The notes under the pieces: generated by a model | Seen by the model: the letters and a program-made list of their open reading frames with translations, nothing else | What the model was told of the DNA's origin: nothing | The model's database searches: none | Shown here: positions 1 to 7,651 of the stretch, piece after piece | Layout of the letters: each line of letters opens with the position of its first letter | Numbering within the stretch: position 1 is the first letter of the stretch | Origin: Pelagerythrobacter rhizovicinus | GTDB lineage: Bacteria > Pseudomonadota > Alphaproteobacteria > Sphingomonadales > Sphingomonadaceae | Length of the DNA stretch: 64,000 nucleotides | NCBI RefSeq assembly: GCF_004135625.1 | Contig: NZ_SDPV01000002.1 | Location: forward strand, 1,261,502-1,325,501 | Reading direction: 5' to 3' | Translations under genes and position numbers: made by a program

Positions 1-2579
1 CGCTCGCTGCCCTGGCGCTCGGTCTGGTTCTTCGAGCCGATGCGCGGGAACCAGGTCTTGCGGCCGAACAGCGTTTCCGAATAGCCGCGCTCGCGCACGG
101 TCTCGAGCGTCTCCATGATGTAGCGCTGGATGCCGGGGAAGCGCTGGAAGTAGGTGTCGATCATCGCCTGCGCCTCGTCCGCCTCGACCTTCAGGCGCGC
201 GGCGAGACCCCAGCGGCTGATTCCGTAGAGAATGGCGAAGTTGATCGTCTTGGCGCTCGCGCGGGTGTCGCGGGTGACTTCGCCGAACATCTCTGCAGCG
301 GTGCGCGCGTGAATGTCCTCCCCGTTGGCGAAGGCCTGCTTCAGCTCGGGCACGTCGGCCATGTGCGCGGCGAGGCGCAGCTCGATCTGCGAATAGTCGG
401 CCGCGAGCAGCACGTTGCCGTCCTCGGCCACGAAAGCCTCGCGGATCTGGCGGCCGATCTCGGTGCGGATCGGGATGTTCTGCAGGTTGGGATCGGTCGA
501 GGACAGCCGCCCGGTCTGCGCTCCCACGAGGCTGTAGCTCGTGTGGACCCGGCCGGTATCGGGATGGATCGCGGCCTGCAGCGCGTCGGTATAGGTCGAT
601 TTGAGCTTGGTGAGCTGTCGCCACTCGAGGACCTTGTCGGCGATCTCCGCGCCTTGGGCGGAGAGCCGCTCGAGGATCGCCTGGTCGGTCGAGTATTGCC
701 CGCTCTTGCCCTTGCGGCCGCCCTTGTAGCCCATCTTGTCGAACAGCACGTCGCCGAGCTGCTTGGGGCTGCCGATGGTGAACGCCGCCCCCGCGATCGC
801 ATGGATCTCGGCTTCGAGCCGGCCGGTCTCGGCTGCGAATTCCTCCGACAGCTTGGCGAGCTGCCCGCGATCGACCTTGATCCCGTGCCGCTCCATCTGT
901 GCGACGACCGGGATCAGCGGGCGGTCGACTCGCTGGTAGATCCGGCTGCCGCCCTCGGTCGCGAGGCGCGGCTTGAGGTTCGCGTAGAGGCGCCAGGTCA
1001 CGTCGGCATCCTCGGCGGCATATTCGGTCGCCCTGTCGAGCGGCACTTCGCCGAAGGGGATCGCCTTCTTGCCGCTGCCGCAGATGTCCTTGAACGTCAG
1101 AGTGGTGTGGCCGAGATGGCGCTGCGCAAGCTCGTCCATCCCGTGGCCGCCGCCGATTCCGTCGAGGCTGCGCCCGGCGTCGAGCGCGAAGGAGACGATC
1201 ATCGTGTCGTCGACCGGTGCCATGGCGATGTCGTGCCGGGCGAGGACGTTGAGGTCGTACTTCACGTTCTGCCCGACTTTCAGCACCGCATCGCTTTCGA
1301 GCAGCGGGCGCAGCATGGTCAGCGCGGTCTCGCGCGCGACCTGCTGGGGCCGCTCGGCGAACATGTCGCTGCCGCCGTGCGCGAGCGGGATGTAGCAGGC
1401 GTCGTTCGGCCCGAGCGCGAGGCTGATCCCTGCGAGGTCCGCGCGCATCGCGTCGAGCGCGCTCGTCTCGGTGTCGATCGCGACCAGCCCCGCGGCGAAG
1501 GCGCGTTCGATCCAGCGTTCGAGCCGCTCGATCGTCTGCACGCATTCGTAGGTGCTGCGGTCGATCTCGGGCATTTGCGGGAGGGGCTGGCGGTTGCCGC
1601 CTTGGCTCGCTTCGGCGCCCTTGTTGACCGGCTTTGCGGGATGAAGGTTGGTCGGACGGCTTAGGCTGCCGTTTCCGCCATCCAGCCGGCGCAGCAGGCT
1701 GGTGAAGCCGTGCTTCTCGAGGAAGGCCGCGAGCGGATCGCGCGGGACTGTGGTGAGCTTGAAGTCCTCCAGCGGCATCGGCAGCTCGCAGTCTTCCTTG
1801 AGCTGCACGAGCACGCGGCTGAGCTCGGCCATTTCGCGCCCCTCGATCAGCCGGTCCCTGAGCTTGGACTTCTTCATTTCCGGCGCGGCATCGAGTGCGG
1901 CAGCAAGGCCGCCGTGCTCGACGACCAGCTTGGAGGCCGTCTTGGGCCCGATGCCGAAAATGCCGGGCACGTTGTCGACCGAATCCCCCATCAGCGCGAG
2001 CACGTCGCCGACCAGCTCGGGCGGAACGCCGAACTTCTCGACCACTTCGTCTGGCCCGATGCGCTGGTTCTTCATCGTATCGAGCATGTCGATGCAGCCG
2101 CCTTCGGGCACGCCGTCGTCCGGCTCCGCACATCTGCCGACGAGCTGCATCAGGTCCTTGTCGGACGATACGATCGTTACATCCCATCCGCGCCGGGTGG
2201 CGACGCGGGCGTAGGACGCGATCAGGTCGTCCGCCTCCAGCCCGTCCTCTTCGATGCACGGCAGGCTGAAGGCGCGGGTGGCGTCGCGGATCAGCGGAAA
2301 CTGCGGCACCAGGTCCTCCGGCGGGGGAGGGCGGTTGGCCTTGTACTGGTCGTAGATCTCGTTGCGGAAGCTGGTCGAGCCCTTGTCGAGGATGACCGCG
2401 AGGTGTGTTGGTCCGTCCGCCTTGTCGAGATCGTCGGCCAGCTTCCACAGCATCGTGGTATATCCGTAGACCGCGCCCACCGGCGTTCCCTGCGGGTCCG
2501 TCAGCGGCGGAAGCCGGTGGTAGGCGCGGAAGATATAGGCCGAGCCGTCGACCAGGTAGAGATGCTGTTTGTCTGCCAT
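1..2579 (-). CDS. polA: DNA polymerase I, 3' end beyond the window
   Basis: Replication/repair polymerase that removes RNA primers and fills gaps. About 859 residues are visible and the C-terminus lies beyond base 1. The N-terminal 5' nuclease domain contains a LEADDLIASYA segment and a GDSVDNVPGIFGIG helix-hairpin-helix. The middle domain keeps the proofreading acid motif (AIDTETSALD), so 3'-5' exonuclease is probably active. The polymerase domain shows motif A (DYSQIELR) and motif B (RASAKTINFAILYG); motif C falls off the edge. The start is the ATG at 2579 (MADKQHLYLVDGSAYIFRAY), the usual N-terminus of the family. No same-strand gene precedes it in this window, so it is probably transcribed alone. 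Confidence 0.97.
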   Translation of the reverse strand, partial: MADKQHLYLVDGSAYIFRAYHRLPPLTDPQGTPVGAVYGYTTMLWKLADDLDKADGPTHLAVILDKGSTSFRNEIYDQYKANRPPPPEDLVPQFPLIRDATRAFSLPCIEEDGLEADDLIASYARVATRRGWDVTIVSSDKDLMQLVGRCAEPDDGVPEGGCIDMLDTMKNQRIGPDEVVEKFGVPPELVGDVLALMGDSVDNVPGIFGIGPKTASKLVVEHGGLAAALDAAPEMKKSKLRDRLIEGREMAELSRVLVQLKEDCELPMPLEDFKLTTVPRDPLAAFLEKHGFTSLLRRLDGGNGSLSRPTNLHPAKPVNKGAEASQGGNRQPLPQMPEIDRSTYECVQTIERLERWIERAFAAGLVAIDTETSALDAMRADLAGISLALGPNDACYIPLAHGGSDMFAERPQQVARETALTMLRPLLESDAVLKVGQNVKYDLNVLARHDIAMAPVDDTMIVSFALDAGRSLDGIGGGHGMDELAQRHLGHTTLTFKDICGSGKKAIPFGEVPLDRATEYAAEDADVTWRLYANLKPRLATEGGSRIYQRVDRPLIPVVAQMERHGIKVDRGQLAKLSEEFAAETGRLEAEIHAIAGAAFTIGSPKQLGDVLFDKMGYKGGRKGKSGQYSTDQAILERLSAQGAEIADKVLEWRQLTKLKSTYTDALQAAIHPDTGRVHTSYSLVGAQTGRLSSTDPNLQNIPIRTEIGRQIREAFVAEDGNVLLAADYSQIELRLAAHMADVPELKQAFANGEDIHARTAAEMFGEVTRDTRASAKTINFAILYGISRWGLAARLKVEADEAQAMIDTYFQRFPGIQRYIMETLETVRERGYSETLFGRKTWFPRIGSKNQTERQGSE

Positions 2580-2790
2580 CGCAGACGTGGTAGCAGCGCA
2601 AATTCCGCTGGTCAGCCGGTTTCGTTCGCGCGGGACACGCACCGCAATTGCGGCGTAAAAATGTCAAACAGCTTGCAAGGCCACAAAATCGCCATTATTG
2701 CGACGGGCTGAAGTCTACATGCTTGTGGGCTTCGCGTCGCGGCCTCGCGGGGCCACGATGAAACCACTCGCTGTTCAAGGAAACTGACAT

Positions 2791-3075
2791 ATGCGCAAGA
2801 TCGTTCTCGCTGCCGCTGCTGCCGGCGCCGCCCTGACCCTCGCCGCTTGCTCGGAAGGCACCCAGGACTCCGCTGAGCAGACCGTCGACAGCGCCGCTGC
2901 CGACACCGAAGCGAACGCCGACGCCGTTGGCGAAGCAGTCGAAGGCACCGCCGCCGAAGCCGGCGCCGCCGTCGAAGACGCGGCCAACGACGCCGCTGCC
3001 GCGGCCGATGAAGCTGCTGCCGATGCCGAAGCCGAAGTGCAGGACGAGACGACCACCGAAGCTCAGGCCGACTGA
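2791..3075 (+). CDS. Small Ala/Glu/Asp-rich lipoprotein
   Basis: A 94-residue protein with a lipoprotein signal peptide: MRK, a hydrophobic Ala/Leu stretch, and lipobox LAAC with Cys near residue 20. The mature part is almost only Ala, Glu, Asp, Thr and Val, predicted helical and strongly acidic, without a recognisable catalytic motif. A good ribosome binding site (AAGGAAA, 2777-2783) lies 7 bases before the ATG. A perfect terminator follows, so it is a single-gene unit. Similar short acidic lipoproteins are common in sphingomonads; function unknown. A reverse-strand reading of the same bases is also open because of the Ala-rich GC-biased composition, but it lacks a ribosome binding site. Confidence 0.85.
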   Translation: MRKIVLAAAAAGAALTLAACSEGTQDSAEQTVDSAAADTEANADAVGEAVEGTAAEAGAAVEDAANDAAAAADEAAADAEAEVQDETTTEAQAD

Positions 3076-3101
3076 TCTTCGCTTTCGTCTAGCGAAAAAG
3101 G

Positions 3102-3131
3102 AAAGGGCGGTGCCGCGAGGCGCCGCCCTTT
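3102..3131. terminator. Bidirectional intrinsic terminator
   Basis: A 13-bp stem (AAAGGGCGGTGCC pairing with GGCGCCGCCCTTT, one G-T pair) closed by a GCGA tetraloop. It is T-rich on the plus side (CTCTTT) and has TTTCCTTTTT on the minus side. It separates the convergent lipoprotein gene and the small membrane-protein gene. Confidence 0.9.
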
Positions 3132-3191
3132 CTCTTTACGACGTACGTACGGTTGGCTTTTCCGGTGCGGAGGCGGTCGGCCGCCAAACCT

Positions 3192-3470
3192 TCAATCGCC
3201 GCCGTCTTCGTCGCTGCGCCTGGACGTGGTCCGCGTCACGTCGCGGTCATGTCCGCTCTTGTCGCTGAAAAAGGCCAGCGCGAACAGGCCGCAGCCGAGA
3301 AGGACCGAGACGAACACGCCCAGGATGGTCGCCACCACTGCATGGACGGTCCAGGTGCCGACGAGGTACAGATAGACCAGCGCCGCGATCACCATCAGGA
3401 CACCCGCGAGAGTGATCCATTTTGCCATGCGCCGGAACTCCCGCGCGGCCTGCTCTCTCGGAGTCGTCAT
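3192..3470 (-). CDS. Small two-helix inner membrane protein
   Basis: 92 residues. After a charged N-terminus (MTTPREQAAREFRRMAKW) there are two hydrophobic segments, about residues 18-38 and 43-68, and a hydrophilic tail rich in Arg and Asp. No enzymatic motif is visible. The arrangement matches short uncharacterised membrane proteins of Sphingomonadales. It is convergent with the lipoprotein gene across a shared terminator. The ATG at 3470 is the first in-frame start before the first helix. Function unknown. Confidence 0.75.
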   Translation of the reverse strand: MTTPREQAAREFRRMAKWITLAGVLMVIAALVYLYLVGTWTVHAVVATILGVFVSVLLGCGLFALAFFSDKSGHDRDVTRTTSRRSDEDGGD

Positions 3471-3610
3471 ATCCGGCCGCGGGGTATCCGCTTGTCACGG
3501 GCGAGGCAACGGCCAAACGCCTCAGGGGCGTAATCCCCTCCTTCGCACGCTAGTTCCTGCGCGAAAGGCGTGCGGGCTCCGCGGCGTCTCATCCCCGCGC
3601 CCTGTGGAGA

Positions 3611-4654
3611 TCAGGGCAGTGCCTTCGCTGCCGCCTCGCCGGACCCGTAGGTCGCCTGCGCCCAGGTGATGCCTTGCGGATCATCGTATCCGGAATAGAC
3701 CGCTCGTGCGATCTGCGCGATCCGGTTCTCCCGAGCCGGGCGCGTCCCCTGACCGGTCACGTAAATCGCAACCGCGAATGCCTGCCCCCCGGGGGTGCGC
3801 ACGATGCCGATGTCGCTCGAGGTGTTGTTGAGCGAGCCCGTCTTGTGGGCGACGGTCACCCCGGCGGGAAGCAGCGCTGGAATCCGGCGCTTGCCGGTAA
3901 TGCAGCGCTCCATCGCGCCGAGAATGACCTCGCGACTTCTCTTGGAAAGCCAGCGCCCCTGATAGAGGCCGGCGAGAAGCTGGGTCATCGCACGCGGGGT
4001 CGCACTGTCGCGGATGTCGATAGCGGTCGCCGGATCGATCTCTCCGTCGTCACGGACCAGCGTGGCGATATCGCGGGTGAGCTGGAACTCCTCAATTCCG
4101 GCGCGCCGCATCCAGTCGTTCACCGCCTCCGGCCCGCCCACGGCGGCGAGCAGCGCGTCGGTCGCCGGATTGCTCGAGCGCGTGATCATCAGCTCGATCA
4201 GCTGGCTCGCGGGCAGGTACTTCCCTTTGCGGACCGGCGCCTTGACGCTCGAGAACGGCTCGGAGCGGGCGGGTATCAGGAGCGGAAACTCGCTCGACAG
4301 GCTCCAGCGTCCCTGTTCGACCCCTTCCATGAAGGTGGCGGCGACGGCGATCTTGCTGGTGCTCGCCATCGGGAAGCGCTGGTCGCCGAGGATCGAGAAT
4401 TCCTGCCCCGTCGCGAGGTCGAGCACGGCCACGCCGATGCGGCCGTTGCTGCCGTCGGCCAGCCGCGCGATCTGCTGCTTGAATCCAGTCTCGTATACGG
4501 CCTCGAAGGTGCGCGGGGCACGCGTTTCGGTGCCGAGCGCACTGTCGAACGTCGCCTCGAAGCTGGTGGTCTGCGCTTGGGCAGGTTGCGCCACGACGAG
4601 GCCGAATGCGAACGCCCCCGCCAGTCCCCTCATGAATCGCGATCCCAGAGCCAT
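3611..4654 (-). CDS. Class A beta-lactamase-like serine hydrolase
   Basis: 347 residues, exported: a signal peptide ends near AQPAQAQ (about residue 28). Penicillin-recognising fold motifs are in order: SxxK as STSK at 98-101, an SDN-like box SSN at 160-162, and KTG at 271-273. RDSATPRAM (215-223) matches the segment after the class A omega loop. A canonical ExxLN is not obvious; Glu205 is the only candidate for the deacylating glutamate and sits 11 rather than 13 residues before the conserved Asp. It is longer than ordinary class A enzymes because of an extra region of about 30 residues after the signal. It could be a true beta-lactamase or a related D,D-peptidase/hydrolase; resistance should not be assumed. 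Confidence 0.8.
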   Translation of the reverse strand: MALGSRFMRGLAGAFAFGLVVAQPAQAQTTSFEATFDSALGTETRAPRTFEAVYETGFKQQIARLADGSNGRIGVAVLDLATGQEFSILGDQRFPMASTSKIAVAATFMEGVEQGRWSLSSEFPLLIPARSEPFSSVKAPVRKGKYLPASQLIELMITRSSNPATDALLAAVGGPEAVNDWMRRAGIEEFQLTRDIATLVRDDGEIDPATAIDIRDSATPRAMTQLLAGLYQGRWLSKRSREVILGAMERCITGKRRIPALLPAGVTVAHKTGSLNNTSSDIGIVRTPGGQAFAVAIYVTGQGTRPARENRIAQIARAVYSGYDDPQGITWAQATYGSGEAAAKALP

Positions 4655-4783
4655 GCCCTCTGTCTATTCCTCCCATGGTTGCCAATAACTTAACGGGCTC
4701 GGATTCCCACGGGCAAGCGGGCGGGCGACGAGAGGTTGCTCAGCAGCGGTGAAGGCATCGCAGGGCGTTCGCCGGAGGAAAGG

Positions 4784-5191
4784 TCAGGCGGCGGTGATCG
4801 CCTCGGCGATGCGGTCGGTGGTGTCGTGGATCATGGTCTTGGGGATCTCGCCGACCAGCCGCTTTTCAAGCTCGGTATGATAGTGGCGCCGCATCTCCCC
4901 CAGTTTCTTGGGATCGGCGATCACCAGCACCTGATCGATCTCGCCTGCTATTGCCTTGGCATTGAGCCATTCCGCGGCAGCGGCGGCGCGGGCGAGCTCG
5001 TTGAGATCGTTGCGCTCCGGCTGTTGGCTGCCCGGATCCTGATGGCGCACTCCGGCGCTGAAGTTGGTGAGGGAAAGGTCTGGTCTGCCTACCAGCTCGA
5101 GGTTGGGTTCGAACGGCTGGCCCTTGTTTCGCATGACGACGAAGTTCTCTCCGTCCACCAACACGACGTGGGCCTTGTGCGGCAACTTCAT
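4784..5191 (-). CDS. Host attachment family protein (eRF1-like fold)
   Basis: 135 residues. It matches the family annotated as 'protein required for attachment to host cells': an N-terminal strand VVLVDGENFVVMRNKG followed by a central VLVIADPKKLGEMRRHYHTEL and a C-terminal helix containing DTTDRIAEAI. The family is thought to have an archaeal eRF1-like fold; the biochemical role is not established and the name comes from Agrobacterium attachment mutants. There is no signal peptide, so it is cytoplasmic. AGGAG lies just upstream of the ATG at 5191. It shares strand with the beta-lactamase-like gene, 129 bases apart. Confidence 0.8.
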   Translation of the reverse strand: MKLPHKAHVVLVDGENFVVMRNKGQPFEPNLELVGRPDLSLTNFSAGVRHQDPGSQQPERNDLNELARAAAAAEWLNAKAIAGEIDQVLVIADPKKLGEMRRHYHTELEKRLVGEIPKTMIHDTTDRIAEAITAA

Positions 5192-5368
5192 GGATTGGCT
5201 CTCCTTTCGATGTCACCAACGGGCGAGCCGCGGTATCGTTGCCGCGCGCGCGTCCCGCCGCCGTGCGGACGGCACCGAACGACGCGGCCGAACCGCGGCG
5301 ATAGTTGCGGAAAAGAGAGGGGGCGCCGACGACGAACCGCTCATACCGCTCGACGGGCGGCGTCTTGA

Positions 5369-5394
5369 CTTGAGCGGCGCGATGGTCCCCATTT
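5369..5394 (+). promoter_or_regulatory. Sigma32-like (RpoH) promoter candidate
   Basis: CTTGAG (5369-5374), a 12-base spacer, and CCCCATTT (5387-5394), close to the heat-shock consensus CTTGAA / CCCCATNT. It ends 37 bases before the ATG of the DUF305/LVIVD gene. A sigma70 reading (TTGACT at 5365) has no good -10. Not proven. Confidence 0.5.
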
Positions 5395-5431
5395 CCGCCT
5401 TGGGGATATTCCTTTGAGGGGACGCACGATC

Positions 5432-7648
5432 ATGACCGCTTACCGTTTCGCCCGCCTGCCGCTGGCCGTCAGTCTGCTTGCCACTGCCAGCGCTCTTGCG
5501 GCGCAAGGGGCGCCGATCGTGCAGCCCGGCGCGCCGGGCGAGGCGACGAAGACTCTTTCGGCCGAGCAGGCGACGCAGCTTGCGAACACGGCTTTCTCGC
5601 CCGCCGACGTCGCGTTCATGCAAGGCATGATCGTCCACCACCAGCAGGCGGTCGACATGGCGGCGCTGGTGGAGGGGCGGACCAACAATCCGGACATCGT
5701 TGCTGTCGCGGGCCGCATCGACGCGAGCCAGAAGGACGAGATCGGCTTCATGACCGAGTGGCTGCGCGAGCGGAACCAGCAGGTTTCGATGGCCGGCATG
5801 GGCCACGCGCACCATCACGCCGGGATGAAGGGCATGGCGACGCCCGAACAGATGGCCCAGCTCGCCGCGTCCAACGGCACCGCGTTCGACCGGCTGTTCC
5901 TCCAACTGATGATCCCGCACCACCTGGGCGCGATCGACATGGTCGAGGAACTGCACGATCAGCCCGGCACCGCATACGAGCCGGTGATGTTCGAATTCAC
6001 CAACGAGGTGGTGAACGACCAGCAGGCTGAGATCGACCGGATGAACACGGTCCTTGCCGGGCTTTCCACCGACCCGCGCGTGGCGCTGAAGGCGGGTCTC
6101 CGCGATGCGGGCGAGGCGATCAGCAACCTGCGCCACGTCGTCGCCCTGCCGAAACCGGCGGGCTTCTTCGATCCCGAGAACCCGGCACAACTCCGCCCGC
6201 TCAAGCCGGAGAAGGAAGAAGAAGGGGCCGGGCACGAGGGTCACGAGGGGCCGGACAAGGACCAGGAAGCGACCGAAGAGGACAAGCCGGAGTTCGGTGA
6301 GCGCGGATCGCTGCTATCGTTCGCGAACACCGACATGGCCTTCTCTGGCGGCCTGCTCGTGGCCGGCAACTACCACGGGTTCAACGCCTATCGCCTGGGC
6401 GAGGACGGCGTGCCGCAGCTCGTCAGCTCGACCGTTTGCCCGGGGGGACAAGGCGACGTCTCGATCGTCGGCGACCTGCTGATCATGAGCGTCGAGGACA
6501 GCCGCGGGCGGATCGATTGCGGGCTGCAGGGTGTCAGCGGGCGGACCAGCCCCGAACGCTTCCGCGGCCTGCGCATCTTCGACATCTCGGACGTTACTCG
6601 CCCGGTGCAGGTCGGGCAGGTGCAGACCTGTCGCGGCAGCCACACGCATTCGATCGTCTCGTCCGACGAGCGGCGGATCGTGGTCTACAACTCGGGCACG
6701 TCGTACGTGCGCGAGGAGGACGAGCTCGAGGGCTGCCGCGACACGGCGGGCGATGACACCGCCCTGTTCTCCATCGACGTGATCGAGATCCCCGTCGCGA
6801 ACCCTGCCGGAGCGCGGATTGTCGATCGCCCGCGCGTCTTTGCCGCCGACGGGCAGATCGCGGGCCTCTGGCGCGGCGGGGACCACGGCGAGGGCACGCA
6901 GAGCACCAGCCGGACCGACCAGTGCCACGACATCACCGTGTTTCCGGCCAAGAACATCGCCGCCGGGGCCTGCTCGGGGAACGGCATCATCCTCGACATC
7001 TCCGACCCGCTGAAGCCGGTGCGGATCGACGACGTGACCGACAAGGGCTTCGCCTACTGGCACTCGGCGACCTTCAACAACGACGGCACCAAAGTGCTGT
7101 TCACCGACGAATGGGGCGGCGGCGGCCGCCCGCGCTGCCAGGCGGGCGATCCGAAGAACTGGGGCGCCGATGCGATCTACGCGATCGAAAACGGCCAGCT
7201 CGAGTTCAAGAGCCTCTACAAGCTGCCCGCGCCGCAGACCGACGTGGAGAACTGCGTCGCCCATAACGGCTCGATCATCCCGGTGCCCGGGCGCGACATC
7301 TTCGTCCAGGCCTGGTACCAGGGCGGGATCAGCGTGATCGACTTCACCGATGCGGAGAACCCGATCGAGATCGCCTATTTCGACCGCGGACCGGTCGACA
7401 AGGACCAGCTCGTCACCGGCGGCTACTGGTCGGCCTACTGGTACAAGGGCCGCATCTACGCAACCGAGATCACCCGCGGGCTCGACGTCTTCGCGCTGGA
7501 GCCGAGCGAGTTCCTGACCGAGGCCGAGATCGCCGCGGCGACCGCCGCCCAGTATCCGGGCGACGTCTTCAACCCGCAGACGCAGACGCAGGTCACCTGG
7601 CCGGCCGAGGTTGTCGCGGCGGTGGAGGCGAGCCGCAAGGGCGGCTGA
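5432..7648 (+). CDS. Exported DUF305 / LVIVD-repeat protein, probable copper binder
   Basis: 738 residues with a signal peptide ending near ASALAAQG. Two DUF305 four-helix segments follow (about residues 35-110 and 140-205), each with paired His (MIVHHQQAVDM; MIPHHLGAIDM). They are linked by a His/Met-rich stretch (GHAHHHAGMKGM). Next come an acidic linker (EKEEEGAGHEGHEGPDKD) and a large beta-propeller region with LVIVD-type repeats (GLRIFDISDVTRPVQVGQV; GIILDISDPLKPVRIDDV). DUF305 proteins such as cyanobacterial CopM bind copper, so a periplasmic copper-handling role is an inference from the His/Met content. The ATG at 5432 was chosen over an upstream TTG because GAGGGG sits 8-9 bases before it. 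It is convergent with the next gene, with only 3 bases between. Confidence 0.85.
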   Translation: MTAYRFARLPLAVSLLATASALAAQGAPIVQPGAPGEATKTLSAEQATQLANTAFSPADVAFMQGMIVHHQQAVDMAALVEGRTNNPDIVAVAGRIDASQKDEIGFMTEWLRERNQQVSMAGMGHAHHHAGMKGMATPEQMAQLAASNGTAFDRLFLQLMIPHHLGAIDMVEELHDQPGTAYEPVMFEFTNEVVNDQQAEIDRMNTVLAGLSTDPRVALKAGLRDAGEAISNLRHVVALPKPAGFFDPENPAQLRPLKPEKEEEGAGHEGHEGPDKDQEATEEDKPEFGERGSLLSFANTDMAFSGGLLVAGNYHGFNAYRLGEDGVPQLVSSTVCPGGQGDVSIVGDLLIMSVEDSRGRIDCGLQGVSGRTSPERFRGLRIFDISDVTRPVQVGQVQTCRGSHTHSIVSSDERRIVVYNSGTSYVREEDELEGCRDTAGDDTALFSIDVIEIPVANPAGARIVDRPRVFAADGQIAGLWRGGDHGEGTQSTSRTDQCHDITVFPAKNIAAGACSGNGIILDISDPLKPVRIDDVTDKGFAYWHSATFNNDGTKVLFTDEWGGGGRPRCQAGDPKNWGADAIYAIENGQLEFKSLYKLPAPQTDVENCVAHNGSIIPVPGRDIFVQAWYQGGISVIDFTDAENPIEIAYFDRGPVDKDQLVTGGYWSAYWYKGRIYATEITRGLDVFALEPSEFLTEAEIAAATAAQYPGDVFNPQTQTQVTWPAEVVAAVEASRKGG

Positions 7649-7651
7649 GGT

